Source: Bondarzewia mesenterica (lineage: Eukaryota > Basidiomycota > Agaricomycetes > Russulales > Bondarzewiaceae). Taken from it: DNA of 41,802 nucleotides. Positions 9,796 to 24,412 of the stretch are shown in pieces; positions within the stretch are counted from its first letter, which is position 1, and every line of letters starts with the position of its first letter. The notes beneath the pieces were generated by a model that ran no database searches, was not told the origin of the DNA, and saw only the letters and a list, made by a program, of their open reading frames with translations. A program made the position numbers and the translations under genes. The stretch lies in the NCBI GenBank assembly GCA_004802705.1, contig SGPL01000294.1, positions 1 to 41,802 on the forward strand, written 5' to 3'.

Positions 9796-12700
9796 CTAAG
9801 AAAATATGCGGCGCGCAAACCCTCCGACGAACGCGAAGAAATCGTAAAACGCGCGCCCGACCGCCTTTGCCCAGTCGCGGAATGACCGCGTGCCCATCTC
9901 GGACTGCGCCTCGAGATCGTGGCCATAGAGCCTGTCGGACACATCTGAAGAGAGACGGCCACAGTCATTGGGCGAAGCAATGGAATGGGCGATGGAAGGT
10001 GTGGAGGGTGCGGTGACGATGATGGAGGGGATGGTATCGACTTCCTCAAGGCAGGGGCTCCATGCGAAGAACGAAAGGTCCCGGGAGGAGGGGAGGGACC
10101 GCATGGAGCCTAGGGACATCGGAACAGGCTCGAATATCTCATCTGCAGCACATCCTCAGTATATGTTACATATGTGGTCAAGAGATATACTCACCCATGA
10201 TGCTGGTGAAGGGTGTGTCCATCGACGTACTGTGGCTGAAATCCTCGCGCTCCTCATCTTCCTCTGATATCAGGTCTAAAGACACTGCAGAACGATTCCG
10301 CGCCGTTAATGAAGCCGGGGGTCGCCTCCTCGCCAAACTCCTGCCCACTTCCAGAACATCCTCCTCCGCGGTGGCCACCAAGGACACAGCAGAACGATTC
10401 CGAGCTGCGAACGACCCTGAATGGTGCAGCATCCACAAACTCTCCTCGTTAATTCTCCCCTCCTTCTCCACCACCGCCACCACCGCCTCATTATCCACAT
10501 CATCCGGTTCGTGCTGCGACACCTCTGCCCACTGAGCGACCTTGAGTGCGAAGACCATGCTCCCTCGTGCTCTAGGTTCCACCGAAGGGAAGAGTGTCAA
10601 GTCGAGATCATCATCAAGGGGGAACGAGCTCGGAAGGGACGGGATCGAGGGCGACGTGACCAGGATGCTCGGAATGTCGCTCAAAAGGTACTCGTGCGCG
10701 TCCACGTCCGCGTTCTCGTCCTCGTTCGCCGGCAGACTCCTCTCATCGCCCATCCACACCTCCACGGGAATGATATCGTCTACATCATCCTCGAAGATCG
10801 CTGACAGAGACAGCGTCGAGAGGTTCCGCATCGCGAACGACGCGGCAGTGTACCGCCTCCCTAAGCTCGCCTCATGATCATCGTCATAGTCCGACTCGTC
10901 CGAAGAGTCGTCTTCCCACACCGACACTTCCGCAGCTGCTGGTAGGAGGGGCTCCTGCACGGATACAATGGGCGCGGGGAACGTGAGTTTCGACCGCGTC
11001 GGCGTCAACCGCGTCCAATCAAACTCGAACCCGTCAGGATACGGGTTGGTGAGGGATGGAGACGATGGGGACGTGGTGACGATATGGGGGACACCCGAGA
11101 GCCGATCCCCGTCTTCGTCTCCGCTAGTGGCCATGCTCCCCAATCCGGAGTCCTGCTTGTACGCGTCCACGTCCACGTCCTGAGGATCCTCGTCAGTGTC
11201 CCGGTCTGATTCCATGATATCCCGGATGGTCTCGGCGACATGCGCGCGTGTGATGAAACCATAGGGAGTCAGGCGCCACCAGTCCTGGTCATCGGGATGG
11301 GGGTAGGAGCTGGTCAGAGGTGGGCATGGCGGAGGGGACGTGATGATGATCATCGGGAAAGCATTGGCCGGGACGGGGACCGCGATGTCGGCAGGGAGAT
11401 GCAACGTGGGCCATTGTTCGGCGGCGCGGAGCGAGACTGACCTATCTGCACACCCATCTTCGACGCGTGGCGGGACCAGGTCGTGCGACTTGGCGAGCGA
11501 GTCATCCAGGCCTTGTGCGTCAATAGAAATGGACTTGGAAGCGTCATCGGCGATGAAAGTCTCGTCGGTGTGATGGGAAATGTCAATACTGAAGCTGAAA
11601 GAATCATGCGTGCTGATAGAAGTAGTACTGCGGAGAGAATCGTCGATGGCTAAAGGAACGTCGCCATTGATGGAGTCTTGATCATCCGCATCCGAGGAGA
11701 CTTGAGAACAATTGTACAAAATCGAAACATCGTGCAATAGAGAGCCATTGGTGCTGAGAGAAATATCGTGCAAAATCGAGCCATCGGGGCAAGGAGACCC
11801 ATCCCGGCCATAAGAAAGTTCGTGCGATAGAGAGCCATTGGGGCAAAAAGACAGAGACCCATCCCGGCCAAAAGCAATTTCGTGAGAGAGAGAGCCTTCG
11901 GGGCTAGATGAAACAGAATCCGAATTGTCTGTGCTGCTCCTGTAGCTGGAGTCGTCGTTCCAGTCGTCGATGCTGCTGATACTGTCGTCGGTGCTGACCG
12001 ACTCACCGCCGTCTGTATCCGTATCTTGGAAGAGCGTACAGCGTCAGCACCGTGACCAAAAATTAAAAGAAGGGGGTGGGCACACCATAGGCAGATGACT
12101 CTTCCGCACACACATCGTCATAACAGATGGGCGTCTCGATCCATATCCATGTCCGCATGCAATCCAGGACAACACGCTGCAACTCCCCTACGCAGCCCAG
12201 GATGTACTGTACTACAAGCATCAAAGGCCCATGAGAGGCCTGAGCGTAGCTAACTGACGATTGTACGATCCTCGTCAACGTAGAGGAAATAGCGGGGGAT
12301 ATTCTTGACGCTGCTGCTTTCGTGTCCCAGTGGATGGTAGGCAGAACGATCATCATCGAGGACTTGCAATGCGCCAGCCCTTCAGCAATCGCTGTCAGCC
12401 ACACTACTGATAATGGAACTGGAGATAGGCTGCCATACCCTGAGGCCAGACGACGAACCATCCTGTCCTGTCCGACATACCAGACACGAGCTCTGGATAC
12501 ATCATCAAGAAACATGCGAGCGCGTCGCCCAACATCTCCATACACGCCCACACCCATCCCAGGATTGTCCCGGCCGCGATCATCGCCGCGGACAAGAAGA
12601 CATACAAGCCTAGCATCAACGGCCCATGAGCGGCCTGTGCATAGGCGATGAGGGACTGTACGATCTTCGTGGCGGCGTCGGAGAGGCTGGGGGAAGATGC

Positions 12701-13142
12701 TGGGTGTAGGCAATGACGGGTGGGAACAATGAGGGGGCGCAGCGCCTGGGACTTTCGTTGATTCAATCCTGCCACAAAGATGGAATCGGTAACCGCGTTG
12801 GACACAGAACAGAGATGGCATACCTCGGCGCCAGGCAAGCAATGACCGCAGCCAATACGGTATGCGCGCGGCTCTATCGCCGAGTCGTGCGACATGGGCA
12901 GAGAGGAGCGAGATGATGGCATCCAATGAACCAGCGGAAGGAGCGGACTTGTTGCAATGAATGGCGGGAAGAACGAGCGTGCGTAGGCTCGCCTCCTTCG
13001 TCTTTTTGCAGGGCCAGACGGTCTCAGGGAACAAGACCATCCAGCCCGCAGCCACGAGGAAGACGAGGAGGGCGAGGTAAAGGAGAGTGGCTGTGGTAAA
13101 GAGCGAGAGCTGGTCGTTGGTGGATGCGGTAGATTGTGACAT
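9796..13142 (-). CDS. 1039-residue membrane-anchored protein with triplicated exons, unknown function
   Basis: Five exons: 13142-12824, 12768-12439, 12379-12086, 12024-10195 and 10142-9796. They total 3120 nt, and every intron (55, 59, 61, 52 nt) is in phase 1. Residues 13-38 form a membrane anchor (LFTTATLLYLALLVFLVAAG). Exons 1, 2 and 3 each carry a related unit: LRTLVLPAIHC, LRPLIVPTRHC and MMIVLPTIHW, with IVQSLIAYAQAAHGPLML in exon 2 and IVQSSVSYAQASHGPLML in exon 3. Exon 2 adds a second hydrophobic region (residues ~155-198). Exon 4 is acidic and Ser-rich and holds two recurrent motifs: an ARNRSAVSL type followed by acidic residues, and a P-x-I-x-V-T-S-P-S-x-P-S-L type. It ends FARRIFS. 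I do not recognise a family. The topology suggests a membrane-anchored protein with a long disordered acidic tail. Confidence 0.75.
11749..11905 (-). repeat. Degenerate coding minisatellite in exon 4 of the membrane-anchored gene
   Basis: Imperfect tandem units of about 54 bp, each with the shape N/D-G-S-[LI]-x-H-[ED]-[LIV]-S followed by a spacer GRDGS. Examples are EGSLSHEIAFGRDGSL, NGSLSHELSYGRDGSP, DGSILHDISLSTNGSL and NGSLLHDVS. Confidence 0.75.
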
Positions 13143-14231
13143 CTTGGCAATTGGGTGCGAAGAGATCACTGGGGGGCATTATGGAGAGCATCGAGACTTT
13201 GAGGTGGGGGAGGGAGTTCGGACGTGTGGACTGGATTGCAATGTTTCGGATGCAACTGTGCGATCAAATTTCTAGAAAAATGTGAAAGAGGCATATCGGT
13301 GTGAATGATAGGATATAGTACTGGTGAGGGCCTCGTAGGAGGTCTGCGACAACGATGAGAAGCGCATGCTGTTGGGGTTGAAGAAAATAGCGGTGAGTCT
13401 CTTCCGCACGGACCTCCTGTTCATGCGTAGAAGTCAATACTACACAACAAGTCTACCTTCTCATTCACCGGCGTACAATGGGGTTTCTGGGGAGAAAAAT
13501 AAGAGAATGTCAGACTGTGACACAGTCAGATACTGTGTAGGTTGTGTTGAGTGGTCGGCATTATTTCGTAGTCGAGAAAAATGGTCTGTGCACTGTATCG
13601 GGCCCATCGGGCATGCAGGGATGTAGCCGATTCGATATAGCTATCCCTTATCCATTCCTGGCGATATTCAAAGAATAGGGTTTAGCACATCAATTGCACA
13701 ACGGACTCACAATGACGCAATGCGCATGTACTGCTTGTGCACGATGAATGAAGCATTCATAAAATCCCTCGGCCTTAGGTATCAGTCTCATCGGTATCCT
13801 ATGTGTGGCTGACAGTTCTGAAGTTGTAGAGGGTTCGAATGCTTGCAGCGCAGGTGCCAGATAATTTAAGTTGTCTACTAGGTTCCCAATCTCAACATAC
13901 CTTGATGAAATCGATATCGTGATTACACTGGGCCACAGACACCTGTAACCCCATGACCGGAACATTCAATACGGCGGCCCGCCGGGTCCAAACAGTTCTT
14001 CAAAGTCAATGGTCGACTCGTCACAGCGATGTTTGACTCACCTAGGCTTGACGCGAGACCATAGGAGCCTTGAACGTGTCTCACAACCGCAAAGTAGCAA
14101 ACCAAGGCTGTAAACACTTGTTGAACATCAAGAGCATCTACTGTACATAGGACCATTCCGCCGCTCTGATCAATCAGGTCAATCCGTCAGTCTATTTAAT
14201 ATGAGGAAGTTCAGAGGCGTCCAAATCGGAG
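13143..14231. other. Intergenic DNA with a possible decayed membrane-protein exon
   Basis: Most of this 1.1 kb has no coding signal. On the minus strand at 14156-14040 the reading TVDALDVQQVFTALVCYFAV followed by a GT donor looks like one helix-bearing exon. The pattern LD..Q..F.AL..Y.AVV is reminiscent of fungal multi-pass proteins of the DUF6534 kind. The next exon stops after about 10 codons, so at best this is a relic. A 15-bp perfect palindrome lies at 13514-13528. Confidence 0.25.
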
Positions 14232-14943
14232 TCAGACGGCATCGTTCTCAACGAGCCGACCGCAGATAATGTACTTGTTCGAGAAGTGGTCAATCCAGCC
14301 TTTCATGTTCTCGCTGTCAAGAGAAGTTGAACGGATAAAACGAACATGGGGATAATCGATTCGTAAGTCAACGATTGTGAGTGTAAGGCTGGAAATGGAG
14401 AGCGTACATCTCGTCTGATGTCAGGTCTTCAAGTTTGTCGAGTGGTTGGTCAATATCAGTGAGCATTTCTATGGAGGGAAATTGTGAGTTGAGCATGGTG
14501 CGAGATGAAATGAGAGAGTGCACACCAATGTCAAATGACTGTTTCGCCATGCCGCGGGAAGCATCACGGCCCGCGAAATTACCATACATGCCATCTGGAT
14601 TAGACAACTGAGTCCGTTTGGGCCGCGGAGAGCTTGGTCAGCGCGACTTACCAGGCCCGTAGAAGTTCCTGCCTGCGGTGACGTCGAAGACGGTGCCGGC
14701 GATGGCAAGCAGAATGCGCCCGCCATTGGCACCATCGAAGGGCAGTAGGGTCTTAGTGGTGTAGGTGGTGAACAGGAGCGTGGGTGGGTGTGACTTTGGC
14801 ATCCATGAGTAGCCGCCCTTGAATTCGGAAGGGGGAGTGTCGGGGATCTTGGTGCGCGGGAGGAGGACGCGTTGGACGTAGTAGAGAATGTAAAGAACGA
14901 GAGCAGTGTTGACGGGGGAGGAGAGGGTGAAGGAGGGCGACAT
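14232..14943 (-). CDS. DAP1: DAP1-like membrane haem-binding protein (cytochrome b5-like, MAPR family)
   Basis: Four exons, 14943-14652, 14594-14526, 14468-14408 and 14313-14232, give 167 residues. An N-terminal membrane anchor (TALVLYILYYVQRVLLP) precedes a cytochrome-b5-like haem/steroid-binding domain: LPFDGANGGRILLAIAG, VFDVTAGRNFYGPD, then GMYGNFAGRDASRGMAKQSF, and the C-terminal ENMKGWIDHF and GRLVENDAV. The two tyrosines in FYGPDGMYG match those conserved in PGRMC1/Dap1, the second being the known axial haem ligand in PGRMC1. Family members bind haem and support cytochrome P450 enzymes such as Erg11 in sterol synthesis at the ER. Only splicing restores the FYGPDGMYG core, which supports the exon model. 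Length is typical. Confidence 0.93.
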
Positions 14944-15364
14944 TGTTGAGGTGCAAACAAGGCGCAAAGATGTTGTACGAGAGAAAGGTGATGGCTGGGA
15001 ATGATTGAAGAATCAGTATCCGTCGGCTTCGGCTCAGCGCAACCATAATACGGCATAACACCTAACCCTAAGATCATTCTCTCACACGTGATGGCGTCGC
15101 GTCGGAGACTCTGAGTCCGAGCCTCTGCCGCCGCTGTCTTCCCTTCTGCGCACATGATACTTCTCCACCTCACTGTTGCTGTCGCCCAGCGGCCCGCCCT
15201 AGCAGGGGTCGAGGAACGCTACGTTATAGCTCGAGCTTCTCACCCCGTGGTCTATTTGTCGCGCAAAATATAAGTGAAGCGATATGTTTGATTTGTCTCC
15301 GACTTGACTCAGACGTCCACCTATACAAAGTCGAGCATCAGTAAACGAGACTGGACAAGGGATT
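14944..15364. promoter_or_regulatory. Divergent promoter region of DAP1 and the BNR protein gene
   Basis: 421 bp between two start codons facing apart. No strong TATA box; no other gene is visible. Confidence 0.4.
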
Positions 15365-17411
15365 ATGTGGCCGATCATCACATCGCTGTCGATGACTGCC
15401 TTGTGGGCGGTGTGCGGTGTTGAAGCTATCCGGATTTTGAGCAACACGACACTCGGGCAGGATCCACAGACTGTGAACCGGTTAAATGGAGAGTCGTTTC
15501 AGCAAGACGCGCTAGTTACTTTCAAAGGTCCGTCGCTTCTCATCACCATCTCCTGTGGACTGTGCTGAGAGACTTGTACGCAAATCTCGCAGAATATCAA
15601 TACGCGGTCTTCTGGCTCGCAGACGCGTCCAACTCGTCCATCCGCCATCCCTCTGTATCCCGGCGCTCACTCGCCAACTCATCGAACTGGGAAACGTTCA
15701 CGTTCATGGATTACAACCAGACCGAAGACGATGGACACGACATGTTCGTTTTCATTTTGATGCTCATCATGAAGCTTCTCTTCATATCCCTGATCCGGAG
15801 GTATGGACTGACGGCTGTTATACCTGTAGCATTTCGCTGGGCATCGCTCCGAGCGACGGCACCATTCACCTAAGTTTCGATCACCACGACAACGCACTCA
15901 AGTACCGCGTTTCTATCTCCGGCGCATCTAGTGACCCAGCCTCCACGACTTGGTCTTCCGATCTTTTCAGTCCCACCCTCGTATAGCCCCCCCTCACTTC
16001 TTCTCAATTATGTCTTTCTCAGTTAATCGTTTGATGCCTAGGATTACCTCCCGGGCACCGAATTACTCAATAAGACAGCCTATTTCGGCTCCGTCACCTA
16101 TCCACGCTTCCTTTCAGCGCCTTCCTCCGCGTTAGCATTCGCTTCGAGGTTCCTGTTCGAATTGAGGATTGGCCGGTCTGGGCTTGGTGATGATTGGCTG
16201 TACGAGTACGCGGATGGGAATTGGACGCTGGTTGGAAAATACTTGGAGGTGTGTGCCTTTTGTATATCCATCTTCTTTCCCTCTCCTTGATCCGCCTGTG
16301 ATCTGATGCGCATATATATCAGGGTGTGAACAGTAAGCCCACCTCTGGTTCAATGCAACAAAAAAAAACATTTTTACGCATATGTGCTTGGGTCATAGAT
16401 AATGCATATATCAATGGTCTCGATTTCGACTCTCAAGGAGATTTAATCACCACCTGGTACATGCCTCTCTGATGTAGATATCTCCTGCACTTGTTTCTTG
16501 CGCTTAAACGCCACATTTGTGTCGTTGCAGGACGTACCGCGACTACGTGAATGATACAGGCAAGGACGTTGCTGTCCAAGCTGGACCCAATGGACCAGAA
16601 AATGTCAGTGCCTTCCTTTGTATCATCCTCTCATTCCTCATTTCCGATTTTTCACTTGGTTGAAATAGAATCATGACATGGACTTTGCCTCCAGCCCCGA
16701 CCTTGGAAGAACCTGGATCAATACTTGGGGACAGACTATCAGTAATATGACTGAAGAGAAACCCATCCTGCCGAGTTCAGCTGGGATTACAGTGTTTAGC
16801 ATTCCAAAGTATGGGTGAGTGCACGATCTGCCCAGAAGCTGAATTGGACTGGAGAGTTGGCTTACTTTTTCATAGTGGGATATTGAACCAAGAATCTCAA
16901 ACGGTGGACGACGAGGGACGAGTTCACGTATTGAATCGGGAGAACACTACCGGCATCGAGCAATGGTGAGCCTAGTCTCTCTTCTACAGAAGCCCCGCAA
17001 AACTATTCATAACTGATCAAAATGCATACACCGAACAGGTATCACTACTGGCGCAGCACGACCGCACACTGGACGCGCACGCCCTTTCCTCTGACGCTCC
17101 CGAGCGCGAACAACATCACGCAGACTCCGACCGTGATCGGAAAGCGTGGCAAACTCGCCACCGTCTCCTCGAGGCTGTTCGCCATCCTGCCGTCCAACGC
17201 TCCTAACTCGACCGCGCTCAGCATCTTGGGCAGCACGGCCGCGGGGCATTTCAGGGACTGGGAGGTGCTCTGGGAGATCGAGAACGGGTGCACGGCAGAG
17301 CCGTTATTCGATCGGTATCGACTTAGGGAGGGAGATGGGGTGTTGAGTTTGTTTTTGGTGGACGGCAGAGAGGTGAGGATCGTGGATTTGGATTTGGATT
17401 TGGAGGTGTAG
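15365..17411 (+). CDS. Secreted BNR-repeat (BNR_4-type) propeller protein
   Basis: Ten exons: 15365-15527, 15593-15743, 15830-15980, 16042-16248, 16323-16332, 16399-16456, 16531-16603, 16669-16814, 16876-16965 and 17039-17411. They sum to 474 codons including the stop. The signal peptide is MWPIITSLSMTALWAVCGVEA. Conserved blocks are ISLGIAPSDGTIHLSFDHHD, NAYINGLDFDSQGDLITTW then TYRDYV, NHDMDFASSPDLGRTWINTW, and GRVHVLNRE near YHYWRS. The paired pattern S-x-D-x-G-x-T-W is an Asp-box. These blocks match the BNR_4 family of predicted beta-propellers, which includes polysaccharide lyases and hydrolases in bacteria; the substrate here is unknown. Several N-x-S/T sites fit secretion. Exon 5 is a 10-nt micro-exon whose inclusion keeps the frame. 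Confidence 0.85.
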
Positions 17412-18451
17412 GACAGGTTATTATCGGAGGGACAGCCTTCATATGATTGGTCTGATGTTTTCTTTTACATTTGTCATCTGTGCGCGGGACGCTTTCATGA
17501 TTTTTTAGAGATGTCAGAACGTTCCTTTTTTCGTGAGATGCAGCCGACTCATCGAGATCCAGTTTTATCCGCGGAGTTTGAATTAGGCAGAAAACGTCGA
17601 ACGCGTCAACATCGTGACTGACAGAGCTCAGGCGCATGCCTCACGACTCCGAAATGAACCAGGGCGGCGACTGGACAGAGTAGAGGTGCCAGCTGTGACC
17701 GGTGAGTGCTAGCATTGGACTTTAGTCACCTTCAAAACAAGTCGAGCACTTCTTACAATTACTCACAGCTCCTCTGGGGGTTGAAGTCACTGCTGAAAGG
17801 ACGACTGATGATCGGTGCGGAAAACGCGCTTGAGCGTTTCCCTACGCTCGAGAAACTGTCTCGATACAGACGGCCAGGATATCAGCGGACTGGGCACGAC
17901 CGATCGGTCTGGTGTTAAACTTGGTACCGCCGATGTACAGCTCTACGTATATTAGTTCATATTGGTATATGTGGATGCTGCATCTAGTCAAGGTGTCAAG
18001 GTGAGTCGTCCTTTCAAACCATTGCGAGATTATCCTTATCAGGTTCAAACGTTCATCTCGTCGCATTAACGCTGCAGGTTAAGTGAGTTTGACTTCACAT
18101 CATCCAATAAAGTATTCGAGACAATGGTTTGTACGATATTTTGTCCCTAAAGTTGGCTCTCACGTCAAGCGCTCACAGCCTCTCTTCCCCAATGCATCAT
18201 TGAACTCTATTGTCAGTAGTCAAAACTCAAATTCCAGTTAGTACGTGATTACTTCCTGTCTTATCCATATCTTCTTAACCCCGTCGTTCGGATTGATTTC
18301 AATCCCGCCCTCTGATACAAGCCTAGTCAGTCTCGAAATGGGCCCCATATATTAGCAACTTCACCTGGGCAGTTGACTTCGAACCTCTTGGTTGCTATCC
18401 ACAACATCTTTCGCCAACTTTTGCATCGTTATTCTTATAACAACTTTCGAG
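17412..18451 (+). other. Intergenic kilobase with unresolved coding traces
   Basis: Parts of 17511-18060 look coding. An ATG at 17511 starts MSERSFFREMQ. Two segments join across a canonical intron (17699-17768): VEVPAVT then APLGVEVTAERTTDD. Further on, DGQDISGLGTTDRSGVKLG is open for about 100 bp. No exon chain could be closed without stops, so this may be a decayed gene or one whose splicing I could not resolve. The last 390 bp look like promoter DNA for the gene at 18452. Confidence 0.25.
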
Positions 18452-20830
18452 ATGGCCAAGATGTCGATGAAGAGATACAAATTGATGAAACCAAGGCTCA
18501 CTCCTTCACCTCCAAAGTCGAAGGACAGCCTTGCTCTACCCGCGCTTTCCGATGTTACAAACCATCAGTCGAAGAACATACTGGCTAAGACGAAGAAGGC
18601 GCTAGCCAATACTGTGAAGAAATTGAAGTCGCGCGGTCGCGAGGAGGAGCAAGATGATTGCACTTGCGATACCTGGGTCGAAATCGAATCCTTCGTCACT
18701 CCTCCCACTTCTGTCATGATGCCCGTGGTAAAGCCCATTGCCAACGCCTTGAATGTCCGAACACAGGCCGTTCGTGGAATATCTCCACCTGCGAAGCGCG
18801 GGCGGAGAGATGCCTCCGCGGTATGGATGCAGATTTCCATGATGGAAACGCTGGGAAACCTGGTCGTTGGAGACAAAGCGCGACCACTGGAGCACGACTG
18901 GGATTCGGCACTTTCAGGCACAAGGTCTTTCGGAATGATGGGAGGTATTCTGTTGTCCAGCGCCATTGATGCTGCCAGCAGCGCATACGACACACCAGTC
19001 GATAGTAAGGGCATGAAGGTCGACTCCGCTCCGCTCCCTGGCATTGTCTCTGCAGATAACAACCCAGCCGACGATCATACCCTTACGTTGAAGAAACGAG
19101 ACTCCGAGTCGACCCTTGCACGAGCGGGGACTTTGAAGACCCTGTTGACCATTCCATCGGAGGGCTCAATTCAAGCTTGCAGCTTCGATCTCGATGAGTC
19201 CCCCGTGATTGAAGACGAACTCTCCATGTTGCAAGACCGCCCCGTACAGCCGAGGTCTCCCGCAATCCTCTCCTCTCCTAAGTTTCCTCATGATGCCTCC
19301 GCCGAGGGACATGGACAAGCCTCAATGTTCGTATTGGGCGACGAACTTGCAACGTTGCTTGGGAGCACTTCTGGTCTTTCCGACGAGTTGTCCATTGAGC
19401 CGTGTAGCATCGTACCTGCCAGTTCCTGTGCGTCTGTCGAGGACAAGTGTGAGGGCCCCTGGCCAACGGAGTGCCAGGACTTTGTTGCCATGATTGGGGA
19501 TGGCCGCGTGGAGAAGAAGGACGATGTGGAGGAGGGGACCAGACGGCGGTCGCTATCGAGTTTCAATATTGGCTCTCTGCCTGACAAACTTGACACAGTC
19601 GACAAGGTTCAGGATACCAAGCTTGGTATTGACATTCCGGTCGCGAACTCTACATTCACGTCGCATTTCTCCCCCTCGGATGATGCTGTCATAGCTTCAG
19701 AAGCCGTCGACAACGAGGAGTTCATCCGAAGGGTCGCCGCATTGACAAGAGAGCTTCAGGACGTATGCCGTGATTGCGACACTATTGAAAGCATTGACGT
19801 CGATACTGCCTCCGCTCCGAGCGGTCTTCCTAGCGCTGCATCTTTATGTGATATTGGTGATTATTTCTTTGATTCGTGGCCTTTGTTTATTCTTTGACAG
19901 CGTCTCTGTCTCATGTCCCCTACTGCAGGTGCTTCCCATTTCACCCCGCTTATTGCTCAGGGCAGAATTACGATCGGAACCGTCACGGCCGACGTTGAAT
20001 CCGACACTCTTGCCCAGAGACTGACTGCGCGGAGAGAAGAATTGAGGGCCCTCTGCAAAGGGTTTAAACCAATAAAGCTGCAGCCATCTGCCTGCCGCAC
20101 GTCACTAGTCGAATCCAATTCCTCTGATACCGCAAGTTCGCCCACCTTACCTCGTCATTCAGACGATGACGCGCAGTGCCGGTGTGCGAAACCTTCACCT
20201 ACTATTGTCGTCGAGCCTGCCCACAAGCCTAGTGCAGCGAAGGAAGCCTCGAATTTGAAATCCGAAACACGACATGACCTTATCAATGAGTTGCTTGACC
20301 AACTCACCACTCGTTCTTCTCGTTCGTCCGAAGGACTGCGGAAGTCTGAAGACTATTCTACATTGAAACCAGCCACACCGAGGATAGGGCTCAAGAAGAC
20401 GGGCATCGACTTGCTTCAGCGTGGGCGAGGGGGAGACGATTCAAAGGGTTTACAGAAACCTACTGCCTTGGCAGAATTGAACTTGAAGAGAAGCGATACG
20501 CATAAGAAGATGATGGTGAATTCGGAGGGTGGGGAGTCGGAGTTGGAGACGGCCCTCAGGAGACGAAGGGAAGCCTTGGATGCTTCTAGCAAATCCTATC
20601 GAGGAAGCACCCGATCCACTGCCGACCAAACAAACTCGCCGACTCAGGTCCTGGCTCTATCTCAGAAGGCCATCGGCTCAACTGAGCGGTCGTCTGCGAC
20701 CAGGCGGAACCCAATGATCGATTTGGAACTTGAAGTGCTCAGGAGTGGGTGCAGGATTGCGGAAAATGGGCGCTCTCTCGCTGCCGTTGCGATCGTTCGC
20801 AGGTTGAAGGAAGAGAATGCAGTGAGGTGA
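18452..20830 (+). CDS. Unknown 768-residue protein with three copies of a 21-residue helical motif
   Basis: Two exons, 18452-19856 and 19929-20830. The intron (19857-19928, 72 nt) splits a Gly codon. The start at 18452 is the first ATG (MAKMSMKRYKLMKPRL); open frame continues upstream without one. The N-terminus is Lys/Arg-rich (VKKLKSRGREEE), and the middle is acidic, Ser-rich and probably disordered. A motif of the form [EFL]..[RQ]..L..RRE.L..C occurs three times: FIRRVAALTRELQDVCRD (residue ~424), LAQRLTARREELRALCKG (~496) and LETALRRRREALDASSKS (~674). No signal peptide or membrane segment. I do not recognise a domain; the helical motifs could mediate binding. Confidence 0.7.
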
Positions 20831-21185
20831 GGAGACATCGAGCGAGGAAACGAGGTTCATCTTTGACCTGGACTTGGCTATTTATGGGCGCGATTCAATG
20901 GCCCCGTAGGATATATATATATATATTTAGAGTTAGTTTGCACACGCGAATAAGACCGATTTCGAGCACAGCATATCGATACTTACAGATAGCTTGCATG
21001 AAAAGCATTTGAAGAAACGCTAGGTAAGAGATTTAACGTGAAAGCGAATCAGATCCTAGTATAAGCTAGTAAACCTGCAGATATGCTCGCAAATGCAATC
21101 AAGAAGATACTGTATACTGTAAGTAGGCAGAGAATAGCTCTAGAAAACCGTTGTTGACAAAGCAGAAGGTCAATCCGACGGCCGG
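20831..21185. other. 3' flanks of convergent genes
   Basis: 355 bp between the stop codons of the 768-residue gene (+) and PRP43 (-). A/T-rich, with a short (AT)n run near 20911-20925. No gene seen. Confidence 0.5.

Positions 21186-24412
<3,227 letters not shown>

Noticed and set aside
11650..12111. Minus-strand frame rich in APMALYRTNFL-type repeats
   Set aside because: It is another reading frame of the coding minisatellite in the 1039-residue gene; the accepted frame continues through 610 codons and joins introns correctly.
12063..13169. A single 368-residue minus-strand frame as its own gene
   Set aside because: It reads through two good phase-1 introns; splicing gives a better hydrophobic profile and reveals the exon repeats, and joins it to the acidic exon.
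13514..13528. Perfect 15-bp palindrome GACTGTGACACAGTC
   Set aside because: Isolated, with no nearby gene start or repeat copy; likely chance.
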